Shown here piece after piece: positions 1 through 8,081 of a DNA stretch of 32,076 nucleotides. The notes under the pieces are model-generated. The model was not told the origin of the DNA, made no database searches, and saw only the letters and a list, made by a program, of their open reading frames with translations. Positions within the stretch are counted from its first letter, which is position 1. Every line of letters starts with the position of its first letter. The stretch spans positions 1-32,076 of the forward strand of contig JACCZE010000388.1 of NCBI GenBank assembly GCA_013696105.1, in the 5' to 3' direction. The DNA is from Planctomycetota bacterium (GTDB lineage Bacteria; Planctomycetota; UBA11346). A program made the translations under genes and the position numbers.

Positions 1-18
1 GCAAGATGCCCCCTTCAA

Positions 19-54
19 CCCCCAGCAGACTGTTTTTCAACAGCCTGCTGGGGG
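19..54 (-). terminator. Hairpin just downstream of the alpha/beta hydrolase gene
   Basis: A 10-bp perfect stem (19-28 with 45-54) continues, after one A/C mismatch, into a 5-bp inner stem (30-34 with 39-43) closed by a TTTC loop. It lies four bases past the stop codon of the minus-strand hydrolase gene, where a transcription terminator would be expected. No T-run follows the stem on the minus strand, so it may instead be a dispersed palindromic repeat or an mRNA-stabilising hairpin. Confidence 0.5.
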
Positions 55-57
55 CGC

Positions 58-924
58 TCAGCGCGGACGTGCCATGGCCGCCAGCAGGCGGTCGCGGGCG
101 TCATCGATGATGTCGTTATGGCCGGCATCGGCCACTTCGTCGAAACGCACCCCGGGGAACTCGGCGGCCAGCGCGCGGCCCATGGCGATCGGAATGACCT
201 CGTCCTGCGTGCCATGGACGATCGTGATCGGAGGCGCATCGGGTCGAGTGTAGATCTCAGCCAGACGAGCGCGATTGTCGAACCGATGCGTGAGCAGGTG
301 GCAGAGGGGCCAGCCGACCGTCATGCGCGCCATGGACATCAAATCGGTGAACGGAGAGACCAAGACGGCGCTCTCCACCGGGTGCTTGGCCATGAACTGC
401 AGCGCCGCTGCGCACCCGAGCGAGTGCGCGAAGACCGCCAGGCGCGCGGATCGCTCGCTCGGGCTCCAGCCGAACTTGGCTGCGATCGCATCCGCCGCGG
501 CCTCGCTCGCAGCCAGGATCGACCGCGGCGACGGCGAACCACCATTCGCGCCATAGCCCGGATAATCGATGAGCAGGAACCCGTCCTCGGGATCGATGTC
601 GGGTCGGACGAAGTGGTGGATCCACTGCGAGGCGATCATGCCGTTGCCGCCCCAGACCAGCCACACGCGGCGCGGAGGCGATCCGCCGCTCGGTCGGATG
701 TAGAACGCCGACTGCTCGCCCGCATCGCAGCGGTAGGTCAGGAGCGACACCGGATCCGTCAGCGCAGCCGCGAAGCCCGCCTCGTAGCGCGAGGGGAAAT
801 AGATCATGCGCGCCTGGAACGCCCACAACGGCACGACCACGGCGAGCATGACAACCAGAGCGATCCAGAGGAAGGACATCATCACCCGCCTCGGCCACGA
901 CGTCCGCGCCGCGGCGATACCCAT
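58..924 (-). CDS. Membrane-anchored alpha/beta hydrolase
   Basis: A 288-aa serine hydrolase of the alpha/beta fold, of the type with one N-terminal membrane segment and a hydrolase domain outside the membrane. A hydrophobic stretch at about residues 17-36 is followed by the FQARMIYFPSR motif common in this group. The likely triad is Ser168 (in AHSLG, a variant of GxSxG), Asp241 (in HGTQDEVIP) and His269 (in AGHND). The substrate cannot be told from sequence. The ATG at 924 lacks a clear ribosome site; ATGs at 882 or 879, just before the hydrophobic segment and after a GAGGCGGG stretch, are good alternatives. It diverges from purH with 90 bp between them. Confidence 0.85.
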   Translation of the reverse strand: MGIAAARTSWPRRVMMSFLWIALVVMLAVVVPLWAFQARMIYFPSRYEAGFAAALTDPVSLLTYRCDAGEQSAFYIRPSGGSPPRRVWLVWGGNGMIASQWIHHFVRPDIDPEDGFLLIDYPGYGANGGSPSPRSILAASEAAADAIAAKFGWSPSERSARLAVFAHSLGCAAALQFMAKHPVESAVLVSPFTDLMSMARMTVGWPLCHLLTHRFDNRARLAEIYTRPDAPPITIVHGTQDEVIPIAMGRALAAEFPGVRFDEVADAGHNDIIDDARDRLLAAMARPR

Positions 925-1014
925 GCCTGTTGGATAACACCCGACACCGGACAGTCCACTGGTCCTTGACCCATCAGCCGCCGGCGGGGAACGTAGCCGT
1001 CCCGGAGCGATTCC

Positions 1015-2604
1015 ATGCCCATCTGCCGCGCGCTGCTGTCCGTCTACGACAAGACCGGTGTGGTCGAATTGGCGAAGGCCCTGCACGAGCTGTCGGTCGA
1101 GCTGCTGTCCACCGGCGGCACCTACAAGGCCCTGCGCGAAGCGGGCATCCCGGTCGTCGAGGTCGCCGAGTACACCGCCTTCCCCGAGATGATGGACGGG
1201 CGCGTGAAGACCCTGCATCCGAAGATCCACGGAGGCCTGCTCGCACGCCGAGATGACCCGGCGCACCTGGACGCGGCTCACAAGCATGGCATCGGCCTGA
1301 TCGACCTGGTGGTGGTGAACCTCTACCCGTTCGAGGCGACCTGTGCCCGCCACGACGCCACCGTCGCCGACAAGATCGAGAAGATCGACATCGGCGGCCC
1401 GAGCATGCTGCGTTCCGCGGCCAAGAACCATGCGGCGGTCACGGTGCTGGTCGACCCGGCCGACTATGCGCGCTTCCTCTTCGAGCTCGAAGCCAATGCC
1501 GGGGACACCACCCCCGCGTTCCGCGCGCAGTGTGCACGCAAGGTCTTCCGCACGACCAGCCGCTACGACGCGCTGATCGCCGACGAGCTGACTCGCATCG
1601 CCGAGATCGAGAAGCCCGGCGCCTGGGATGCCGAGCGCTTCCCCAGCGAGTGCGCGATCCCGTTGAAGAAGGTCCAGGACCTGCGCTACGGCGAGAACCC
1701 GCACCAACGCGCCGCGCTCTACGACCTGCGGCTTCCCGGCGCGGCGAGCGTGGTGCGCGCGAAGCAGCTGCACGGCAAGGAGCTCAGCTACAACAACCTG
1801 ATGGACGCCGATGCGGCCTGGGAGCTGGTGAAGGAGTTCGCCGATCCGGCATGCGCCATCATCAAGCACACCAATCCCTGCGGCTGCGCGTCTGCCGACG
1901 CGCTCGAGCAGGCCTTCCTGCGCGCCTACGAAGGCGATCCGCAGGCGGCGTTCGGATCGATCATCGCGGTGAATCGCGAGCTCGATGCCGCCACCGCCGA
2001 ACGCATCGCCGATCCGGGGCGCTTCGTCGAGGTCATCGTCGCGCCATCGTTCTCGGCCGAGGCCTTGGCGATCATCACCACCAAGCCGAAATGGAAGGCG
2101 AACGTGCGCCTGATCGCGGCTGGGAAGCCTGGCCCGACGCCGCGCACCGCGAACTACCTCAAGAACGTCCTCGGCGGATTGCTGATCCAGGATTACGACG
2201 CGCTCGGCTGGGATGCGGCCACCGTGAAGGTCGTCTCCAAGCGTCAGCCCGACGCGCGCGAGATGAAGGACCTGGCGTTCGCGTGGCTGGTGGTGAAGCA
2301 CTTGAAATCCAATGCCATCTGCCTGGTCAAGGATCGCGAACTGGTCGGCGCGGGAGCCGGGCAGATGAGTCGGGTGAATTCCAGCACCATCGCCACGCAA
2401 CTGGCGGGAAAGCGCGCCATCGGCTCGGTCCTCGGCAGCGACGCGTTCTTCCCCTTCCCCGACGGCGTCGAGACCGCGGCAGCCGCCGGCGTCACCGCCA
2501 TCGTCCAGCCCGGCGGGTCGAAGGCCGATCCCGAGGTCATCGCCGCTGCGGACAAGCACGGCCTGGCGATGATCGTCACCGGGGTCCGGCACTTCCGCCA
2601 CTGA
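1015..2604 (+). CDS. purH: Bifunctional AICAR transformylase / IMP cyclohydrolase
   Basis: PurH carries out the last two steps of purine synthesis: formylation of AICAR with 10-formyl-THF, then ring closure to IMP. It is cytoplasmic. The 529-aa length is normal for the family. The N-terminal cyclohydrolase (MGS-like) domain shows LLSTGGTYKAL, GRVKTLHPKIHGG and NLYPFE. The C-terminal transformylase shows RYGENPHQ, the catalytic KHTNPCG and the terminal VTGVRHFRH. GGAG at 1004-1007 sits 7 bases before the ATG. No other purine gene is nearby. glyA about 5.5 kb away supplies one-carbon units to folate, a metabolic link only. Confidence 0.97.
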   Translation: MPICRALLSVYDKTGVVELAKALHELSVELLSTGGTYKALREAGIPVVEVAEYTAFPEMMDGRVKTLHPKIHGGLLARRDDPAHLDAAHKHGIGLIDLVVVNLYPFEATCARHDATVADKIEKIDIGGPSMLRSAAKNHAAVTVLVDPADYARFLFELEANAGDTTPAFRAQCARKVFRTTSRYDALIADELTRIAEIEKPGAWDAERFPSECAIPLKKVQDLRYGENPHQRAALYDLRLPGAASVVRAKQLHGKELSYNNLMDADAAWELVKEFADPACAIIKHTNPCGCASADALEQAFLRAYEGDPQAAFGSIIAVNRELDAATAERIADPGRFVEVIVAPSFSAEALAIITTKPKWKANVRLIAAGKPGPTPRTANYLKNVLGGLLIQDYDALGWDAATVKVVSKRQPDAREMKDLAFAWLVVKHLKSNAICLVKDRELVGAGAGQMSRVNSSTIATQLAGKRAIGSVLGSDAFFPFPDGVETAAAAGVTAIVQPGGSKADPEVIAAADKHGLAMIVTGVRHFRH

Positions 2605-2739
2605 TCCCAGGGTCTGCCGTCGTTCGCCAGCACCGACCCGAGGTCGGTGAACGGCGCGCGGAACCCTGCCCCCTGCGCCAGTTGACTCGTCGCCGGCATC
2701 CGCCTACTGACCGCCCTACCAACCCCACCTGGGAAAACT

Positions 2740-3432
2740 ATGCGTCCATCTTACGTGCTCCTCGCCATCGCCGCCGCCGGTCTCCTGTCGCTCGCGGGAT
2801 GCGGCAGCGATTCGCGCTCGTCGGCCTCCTCCACCACCGGCTCGGCAGCGCCCAGCGGCAATCCCGTGGTCTTCGTGCCGACGCTCACGGCGAAAGCGGG
2901 CAGCGAATTCAAGCACCAGGCTGGCGACACCCTGGCCATCCTCACGGTCGAGCCGTCGAAACTCACCGTGACCCAGGAGAAGGATGCCAACCGCGCCACC
3001 GGCATGGGATCGTCGGTCGGCGGCAAGACCCGGTACGAGGTCGTGACCAAGGACGTCGCCGCCTTCGAGCCGGACAAGCTGAACCTGCTGCTGGCGCTGA
3101 AGAACACCGGCGCGACGCCGATCAGCTACGGCTCGATCAAGGTCGAATACCTGATCAATGGCAAGCCCGCTGATTTCTACCAGTCGAGCGAAGGCCTCAG
3201 CGCCAGCGACGTACCCAAGGACGGCACCACCTTCATCCGTCTCACCGGCCCGAAGATCATGAAGCTCAGCGAGGGAGACGTGGTGCACATCGCCTTGCAT
3301 GCCGTCCCCACCAAGGTGAAGGATGCGGGCGACAAGAAGACCACGGAATCGACCGATCTGAACTGGGACGGCACCATCACCGCCGCGCAGAAGGTCGAGC
3401 TGAAGACTGTGACCACGACCGAGTGGCGCTGA
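2740..3432 (+). CDS. Predicted lipoprotein, probable beta-sandwich domain
   Basis: A 230-aa protein with a lipoprotein signal: a short charged start, a hydrophobic stretch and the lipobox LAGC with Cys21 as the lipidation site. A low-complexity Ser/Ala/Thr linker (about residues 24-40) precedes one domain of alternating hydrophobic and polar residues, which suggests a beta-sandwich exposed in the periplasm. No catalytic motif and no family is recognised with confidence; it distantly recalls DUF4352-type Ig-like domains. The gene follows purH by 135 bp and ends at a strong hairpin terminator, so it is probably a single transcription unit. Function unknown. Confidence 0.8.
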   Translation: MRPSYVLLAIAAAGLLSLAGCGSDSRSSASSTTGSAAPSGNPVVFVPTLTAKAGSEFKHQAGDTLAILTVEPSKLTVTQEKDANRATGMGSSVGGKTRYEVVTKDVAAFEPDKLNLLLALKNTGATPISYGSIKVEYLINGKPADFYQSSEGLSASDVPKDGTTFIRLTGPKIMKLSEGDVVHIALHAVPTKVKDAGDKKTTESTDLNWDGTITAAQKVELKTVTTTEWR

Positions 3433-3464
3433 TCACTCCCAGCACCTGAGACACCACTGATCCC

Positions 3465-3496
3465 GAAGACCCGGTGCCGATCGGCGCCGGGTCTTC
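3465..3496. terminator. Bidirectional hairpin terminator
   Basis: A near-perfect palindrome: GAAGACCCGG (3465-3474) pairs with CCGGGTCTTC (3487-3496), and the inner GCCGA/TCGGC extends the stem. It lies between two convergent genes, 32 bp after the lipoprotein stop and 5 bp after the minus-strand stop at 3502. It can serve both strands. A short pyrimidine-rich CTGTTTC follows on the plus side. Confidence 0.75.
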
Positions 3497-3501
3497 CTGT
3501 T

Positions 3502-3882
3502 TCAGGATTTCCGACGGAAGACCGACGCGGCGATCTTCTTGATCGATCCGTTCGCATCCTTGGTGCTGCGCGCCCGGCCTTTGAGCGCGCGCAGGACATC
3601 GGCGAGCGAGGTGGTCATGAGCTCGTCGAAGCTGAGCTCGCGGCTCATCGTCAGCATGTGCTGGACCTGATCGGCGAGGGCCTGGGGAACCGTGATGGTG
3701 AGCACGGTGGTGCGCTTGTCGAAGACCGGCGCCGCTGGGGCCGACCGCTTGGTGCGGGCTACGAGCTTCACCGGCGCCGCTGGGATCAGCTGATCGAGGG
3801 GATTCTCTCCGATCGTCGACGGCAGCTTCGCCGGCGGTGCCCGCTTGGACTTCTTCGTGGTGTTCTTCCGGACTTTGCTCAT
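3502..3882 (-). CDS. Small ribbon-helix-helix-like protein, second copy, ParA operon
   Basis: A 126-aa basic protein. Residues 1-50 are a Lys/Arg/Pro/Ala-rich, probably disordered arm. Residues about 58-100 hold a strand (TVLTITVP) and two helices, the pattern of a ribbon-helix-helix DNA-binding domain, followed by a basic tail. The folded part lines up with that of the gene just upstream (3897-4214): both have TV, then VP, then LAD, then an LSF/QSL-type turn before the last helix, so the two look like a tandem duplication. It is the last gene of the parA operon, 14 bp after its twin. It may bind DNA and act with ParA or regulate the operon; that role is inferred. ParG/Omega-type partners are the closest known analogy. 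Confidence 0.7.
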   Translation of the reverse strand: MSKVRKNTTKKSKRAPPAKLPSTIGENPLDQLIPAAPVKLVARTKRSAPAAPVFDKRTTVLTITVPQALADQVQHMLTMSRELSFDELMTTSLADVLRALKGRARSTKDANGSIKKIAASVFRRKS

Positions 3883-3896
3883 CGGGTGACGCCTCT

Positions 3897-4214
3897 TCAG
3901 CTCGCGATGACGATCAGGCAGTCATCGGTGCCCGGGGCATGGCGTCGGCGGGGGGCTTCCAGTGAGCCATGGCTCGCGAGCACGCGCCGCAGCGCTTCGG
4001 CCAGGAGCGCATTCAGGCTCTGACCGGGAAGCACCGATATCGTCTGCTTCAGCTCATCTGCCAGCTCGCTCGGAACCGCGACCGAGAGGGTCACGGTCGG
4101 GCCAGGGCGCGGCTTGGACGGCCGGCGCGCACGCTTCGGACGGTCCGCATCGGATACCAGCACGAACAGGGTATCTGCATGCTCAGCAGGCTGGGCGGCA
4201 TCGTTCGCGATCAT
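3897..4214 (-). CDS. Small ribbon-helix-helix-like protein, first copy, ParA operon
   Basis: A 105-aa protein. A variable N-terminus is followed by a basic, Pro-rich linker (residues about 25-38), then TVTLSVAVP as a beta-strand and two helices ending in LLAEALRRVL, typical of ribbon-helix-helix DNA-binding proteins. A GAGGGG ribosome site sits just ahead of the ATG at 4214. It lies 16 bp after parA and 14 bp before a paralogous gene, so the three are almost surely co-transcribed. In known partition systems with this layout the small protein binds the centromere and stimulates the ParA ATPase; whether that holds here is inference. Confidence 0.72.
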   Translation of the reverse strand: MIANDAAQPAEHADTLFVLVSDADRPKRARRPSKPRPGPTVTLSVAVPSELADELKQTISVLPGQSLNALLAEALRRVLASHGSLEAPRRRHAPGTDDCLIVIAS

Positions 4215-4230
4215 CGTGCCCCCCTCGGTG

Positions 4231-5001
4231 CTATTTCGCCAACGCCCGTTCCTGCTTCAGCACCTCGGCCGCGAGATCGCGGTAGTCCTTGGCGCCGTAG
4301 CTGAACGAATCGTATTGGGTGATGGGCTTCGCGAACGACCAGCACTCGGCGAGGCGGATGTTCTCGCGGATGACGGTCTTGTAGACGGTCTTGCCGAAGC
4401 GCTCGCGCAGCTTCTCGACCACCTCGAGGGAATGGCGTGTCCGCGCGTCGACGCGGCAGGCGACGATGCCGCTGATCTCGAGCTCGCGGTTGAGCCGCTC
4501 CTTGACCACTTCGACGGTCTTGTGGATCTGCGCGACGCCGGCCAGCGCCATGACGTGGGATTCCACCGGGATCATCACCTCGTCGGCACCGGTGAGCGCA
4601 TTGATGGTCAGCGTTCCCAGGGTCGGCGGGCAATCGATCAGGCAGTAGTCCCAGCGATCCTTGGGCAGCTTCGCCAAGCGCTTCTTCAGGATGCTCTCGG
4701 CGCCCGCTTCGGGAGCGAGGGCCTTCTCGGCGCCAGCAAGCCAGGTCGAGCACGGGATGACCCAGACTCCTGGGACCAGCGTCTCCTGCACCTGATCGAT
4801 CAGCGCCGCATCGCCGGTGAAGACGTCGAGCAGGCCCTTGCCGCTGTCCTTGATCCCGTACCACATCGACGCCGAGGCCTGGGGGTCGAGATCGATCAGC
4901 AGCACGCGGCGGTCGCGCTCACCCAGCGCCGCGGCCAGGTTGACGGACGTGGTCGTCTTGCCGCTGCCGCCTTTCTGGTTCACGATGGCCAAGGTTCGCA
5001 T
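4231..5001 (-). CDS. parA: ParA-family ATPase
   Basis: A 256-aa ParA/Soj-type (MinD superfamily) ATPase. The deviant Walker A is KGGSGKTT at residues 10-17, with the signature Lys at the start; Walker A' is LLIDLDPQ and Walker B is CLIDCPP. There is no N-terminal helix-turn-helix, so it is of the short (Soj or type Ib) kind. Such proteins bind DNA non-specifically when ATP-bound and position chromosomes, plasmids or protein clusters. No ParB follows; two ribbon-helix-helix-like proteins do, which suggests either a non-ParB partition module or positioning of another cargo. Nothing plasmid-like surrounds it. The gene symbol is by family only. Confidence 0.9.
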   Translation of the reverse strand: MRTLAIVNQKGGSGKTTTSVNLAAALGERDRRVLLIDLDPQASASMWYGIKDSGKGLLDVFTGDAALIDQVQETLVPGVWVIPCSTWLAGAEKALAPEAGAESILKKRLAKLPKDRWDYCLIDCPPTLGTLTINALTGADEVMIPVESHVMALAGVAQIHKTVEVVKERLNRELEISGIVACRVDARTRHSLEVVEKLRERFGKTVYKTVIRENIRLAECWSFAKPITQYDSFSYGAKDYRDLAAEVLKQERALAK

Positions 5002-5055
5002 GCGACAGCTCTCGGGAGTTCGTGTGCCTGTGGTCCGCGCACAGTCGCGCTATTC

Positions 5056-5141
5056 GAAGTAGAACACCCCTGTCGGCCAGGCAAGCCGGTACCCGGGTCC
5101 GGGCCGGCAACATACGCACACGCATGCCCGCTGACAGGGGT
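5056..5141 (-). promoter_or_regulatory. Inverted repeat and possible promoter upstream of parA
   Basis: The 144-bp gap ahead of parA holds a perfect 9-bp inverted repeat, ACCCCTGTC (5066-5074) and GACAGGGGT (5133-5141). On the minus strand a weak promoter-like pair is TTGCCT (complement of 5079-5084) and TACTTC (complement of 5056-5061), 17 bp apart, with one repeat arm inside the spacer. A GC-rich region with the palindrome ACCCGGGT (5091-5098) lies between the arms. This could be an operator or a centromere-like site for the ribbon-helix-helix proteins. The sequence match is seen; the role is inferred. Confidence 0.35.
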
Positions 5142-5145
5142 TACG

Positions 5146-7056
5146 TCAACGACGCGGGCGACGCACAGCGATCAGGCCAAGCGTCAGCAGGCACGCTGCG
5201 AGGCCGGATCCGGATCCGCAATCGTCGCCAGCAGGCGAGATGGGATTCGGCTCGACGCTCTTGGACAGCACCGGAAACGCCAGGCTCGCACCAGCCAGGG
5301 AGGCACGCCCGCCGATGTCCACGGCCGCGCCCGCCGGCAGGTCGACGGTCACCAGCGTGCTGCCAGCGGGGGCCGTGACGAGCATCTGGTAGGCGGGGCC
5401 GCTGCCCACCAGGGCCCCGGCGACCGCGCCGCCGCCGAGGACGACGTCGGAGGCGGTGAAGCCGGTGACGCTCTCGGTGAAGAGGAAGCGCAGCAGGATC
5501 GAGCCTCCGGGCGCGATCGACGTCGCGGAGGCGAGGATGGTCGGGACTGGTGCCTTGCGATCGCTCTTCACCGTGCGCGAGAAGGCGAGGTTGCCGTTGA
5601 GGGCGGCGTCGCGGGCCGCGTCCGCGGGGATCGAGAGCACCACGTCGCCGTCGTCCGTGGGAGTGACAGGGACGGTATAGGTGGTGCCGCTGCCGGTGAC
5701 CGCCCCGACGGTGCCGTTGGTCGCGGTGAGCGCGCCCGCAGGGAAGCCGGTGACAGTCTCATTGAAGGTGATGAGGAAGAGGATCGGGTCGGCGCCCGTT
5801 ATCGCGCCAGCCGCGGGCGTGGCGGTGATGGTGGGCTTGGTGGTGTCGTAGGTCACGGTCGCGGTGGCCGGGGTGCTGGGATTGCTCGATGAGTCGATCG
5901 CCGCGCCATTCGCGACATCGACCGTCACCCCACCCTGGGCGCTGGCGGTCACAGGCAGGGTGTACGTCGTGCCCGAACCGCTCAGCGCTCCCGCCGAGCC
6001 GTTGGTGAGTGTGATGTCCGATGCGGTGAATCCGGTCACGGCGCGATCGAAGGCGAAGGTGAAGACGATCGCGGCGGTGGATTGGAAGGTACCGGATGGC
6101 GTGATCGACAGCACCGGCTGCGTCGTGCTGTAGGTCACCGTGGCCGATGATCCGGCGCTCGCGTTACCGGCAGCGTCGTGCACTACCGCGGCAGGAACGG
6201 AAACGCCGACCGCCCCTGTGGTGACGGGGGCCACTTGCAGGGTGTAGCTCGCACCGGAACCAGCGAACGCGCCCTTGGTGCCGTTGGTGACGGTCACGTT
6301 CGCAGCGGTGAAGTCGACGACGGCTTCATTGAAGGTGAAGGTGAAAGCGATCGGCGTCACGCCGGTGGTCGTCCCGTTGGGCGTGATGACGAGCGTGGGC
6401 ACGGCGGAATCGAAGGTGACGCTCGCTGTGGGCGCGGCGGTGTTCGGCGCTCCCAGGCCATCGAAAGCGGCGCCGGCAGCGACGTTGACGGTCACGGCGC
6501 CTTGCGCGCTGGGCGTGATCTCGAGGGTGTAGATGTCAGCGCCCGGCGATACGCTCGCGAACGCTGCGGCCTTGGTGCCATTGCCGACCGTCACGTCATT
6601 GACGGTGAAGCCGCTGACCGTCTCGCTGAAGGTGAAGGTGAACACCATCGGCGAGACGTTGCTCGACGTCCCGGTGGGGGTGATGGCGAGGGCGGGCGGC
6701 AGGTTGTAGGTCACCGAACCGCTGCCAGCGAGGTTGTCCTCGGCGGTGCTGTTCTGCGCGGCGCCGGCAGGGATGGTGAGCGTCACGGCTCCCTGGCTGC
6801 TTGGGATCACCGTGATGGAGTAGGTGGTTCCGCTTCCCGAGAAGGTGTCGAGGCTGCCGTTGCTCGCCACCGCGTCGGCGAGCACGAAGCCGGTGACCGC
6901 CTGCGAGAAGGTGACGGTGAACGAGATCGGATTCGAGGTCGTCGAACCGCTGTTCGGCGTCACCGTCACCGTCGGTTGGGCTGCCCAAGCCGGTGCGCAG
7001 AGGAGCGCCAGCAACCAGGCGAGGATCGGGAACGATGGGCGGCGGTGGGAGCGCAT
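5146..7056 (-). CDS. Secreted protein with six Ig-like repeats and a CTERM-like sorting tail
   Basis: A 636-aa protein. Residues 1-22 are a signal peptide ending in AWA. Six repeats of about 95 aa follow, each with a PxxxxTP start, an FTFTF-x-xxVTGF core, a SGSGTTYT-like turn and an IPAGAA-like close, as in bacterial Ig-like domains found in adhesins and surface proteins (Big_12-like). The C-terminus reads DDCGSGSG, about 12 hydrophobic residues, then RRPRR: the layout of a C-terminal sorting signal (motif, membrane helix, basic end) of the GlyGly-CTERM / Synerg-CTERM kind. The ATG at 7056 is chosen because the signal peptide starts there and GAGGT lies about 10 bases upstream. It follows the beta-barrel gene by 43 bp and is probably co-transcribed. 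Likely surface-exposed. Confidence 0.85.
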   Translation of the reverse strand: MRSHRRPSFPILAWLLALLCAPAWAAQPTVTVTPNSGSTTSNPISFTVTFSQAVTGFVLADAVASNGSLDTFSGSGTTYSITVIPSSQGAVTLTIPAGAAQNSTAEDNLAGSGSVTYNLPPALAITPTGTSSNVSPMVFTFTFSETVSGFTVNDVTVGNGTKAAAFASVSPGADIYTLEITPSAQGAVTVNVAAGAAFDGLGAPNTAAPTASVTFDSAVPTLVITPNGTTTGVTPIAFTFTFNEAVVDFTAANVTVTNGTKGAFAGSGASYTLQVAPVTTGAVGVSVPAAVVHDAAGNASAGSSATVTYSTTQPVLSITPSGTFQSTAAIVFTFAFDRAVTGFTASDITLTNGSAGALSGSGTTYTLPVTASAQGGVTVDVANGAAIDSSSNPSTPATATVTYDTTKPTITATPAAGAITGADPILFLITFNETVTGFPAGALTATNGTVGAVTGSGTTYTVPVTPTDDGDVVLSIPADAARDAALNGNLAFSRTVKSDRKAPVPTILASATSIAPGGSILLRFLFTESVTGFTASDVVLGGGAVAGALVGSGPAYQMLVTAPAGSTLVTVDLPAGAAVDIGGRASLAGASLAFPVLSKSVEPNPISPAGDDCGSGSGLAACLLTLGLIAVRRPRR

Positions 7057-7099
7057 GGGGCCTTGGACCTCGAGTGGTGCTGTCCGGTGAGCTGCAGGA

Positions 7100-7891
7100 T
7101 CAGAATCGATAGCCGATATCGCCGGCGGCGACGAAGCCCATGCCATCGATCTCGAGCGAGCTCTTCGCCCCGTTGGGCAGGTCGACGTCGACCTCGGCAT
7201 GCGACAGCAGGTAATCCGCGTGCACGCCGCACAGCCAGTGCGAGGAGCACAGGTAGGCGCCGACGCGCGGGCCGACGACGTAGGTCCAGCCGATGCCGCG
7301 CTCGCGCACGGGCGTGCTGGTCGAACTGAAGCCTTGCGTGCGGGTGTAGGCCAGGCCGCCGCCGCCCACGAGCAGGACCTCGACATGGAGATCGCCGAGG
7401 TCGGTGTACCGCATCGGCGAACCGTAGCCGATCATCAGGTCGACGCGCCAGACCTGGTGATCGAGTTCGATATCGGTGCGCGCGTTGGCGTAACTCAGAC
7501 CGCCGGTCTCGTAGCGCTGCGGGGTGATGTCGAAGTTCTCGTAGGCGATGCCGGTGCCCAGGAGCAGCGAGCCGCCGCTGGTCGTCGCCCATTCCGGCGC
7601 ACCGATGAAATAGAGTGCACCGGTGAATCCGAGGTCGTCGGTGCCCTTCCAATCGTAGGTGGCGGTGCCGGCCGAATCGGACACGCGCTCGCTGACGCTG
7701 GGCGCCTGCATCACGCCCGCTGACAGGCGCACGTCGCACACCGGCATCCCGGACACATGCGGCAGGTGTTCGGCCATCACGCCGTCCGTCTCGTCCGGCA
7801 TGCGCTCGGCCATCAGCGCATCCTCGGCCGCTGCCGTGCTGGACAGGGCCAGCGCGAGGGCGGCGATGGGGACTGCGTGGGCTGATCTCAT
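7100..7891 (-). CDS. Outer-membrane beta-barrel-like protein
   Basis: A 263-aa protein with a signal peptide (cleavage near STAAA at about residue 22). The body is rich in alternating aromatic and Gly residues and ends in GYRF, a C-terminal Phe typical of outer-membrane beta-barrels recognised by the Bam machinery. An internal near-repeat MAERMP/MAEHLP lies shortly after the signal. A strong GGAGGA ribosome site stands 6 bases from the ATG at 7891. It is the first gene of a two-gene unit with the Ig-repeat protein, so the pair may form a surface structure. The family is not recognised beyond the barrel features. Confidence 0.75.
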   Translation of the reverse strand: MRSAHAVPIAALALALSSTAAAEDALMAERMPDETDGVMAEHLPHVSGMPVCDVRLSAGVMQAPSVSERVSDSAGTATYDWKGTDDLGFTGALYFIGAPEWATTSGGSLLLGTGIAYENFDITPQRYETGGLSYANARTDIELDHQVWRVDLMIGYGSPMRYTDLGDLHVEVLLVGGGGLAYTRTQGFSSTSTPVRERGIGWTYVVGPRVGAYLCSSHWLCGVHADYLLSHAEVDVDLPNGAKSSLEIDGMGFVAAGDIGYRF

Positions 7892-7982
7892 GGATATCCT
7901 CCGGCAGGCTCGGCTGCGCCGGCCGCCATGTGAATCATACGAGGTGCGTCCACAAGCGTTGATCGGATCCGTACATGCGGCT

Positions 7983-8000
7983 CGGGCGCTGCGGCGCCCG
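7983..8000 (-). terminator. GC-rich hairpin downstream of glyA
   Basis: CGGGCGC (7983-7989) pairs with GCGCCCG (7994-8000) around a 4-base TGCG loop. It lies about 80 bp past the glyA stop on the minus strand and could end that transcript. No T-run follows, so the call is weak. Confidence 0.35.
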
Positions 8001-8023
8001 TGAATCCTCTGCGCAGGGCGATT

Positions 8024-8051
8024 GGAGCCTGGAGCCTGCAGCCTGCAGCCT
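8024..8051. repeat. Heptanucleotide tandem repeat, four units
   Basis: Four back-to-back 7-mers: GGAGCCT twice (8024-8037), then GCAGCCT twice (8038-8051). It lies in the 190-bp gap between glyA and the beta-barrel gene. The 7-bp unit length matches the other tandem elements in this window (18078, 19745, 26852), though the unit sequence differs and no clear complementary arm is seen. Probably a one-armed or decayed member of the same class. Confidence 0.65.
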
Positions 8052-8081
8052 AGGGGCTCGGGGGCCCTCCGACCCGTGTTC

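Noticed and set aside
58-2601. An 847-aa minus-strand open frame spanning the hydrolase and all of purH
   Set aside because: Only the last 288 codons resemble a protein; the rest is antisense to purH and reads as Arg/Asp/Gly-rich antisense sequence.
4231-5001. Plasmid or phage origin for the ParA region
   Set aside because: No replication, mobilisation, integrase or attachment-site sequence is visible and the flanks are ordinary chromosomal genes.
4114-5892. A 592-aa plus-strand open frame over parA and the Ig-repeat gene
   Set aside because: Antisense to two well-supported genes; composition is Arg/Gly/Asp-rich with no domain.
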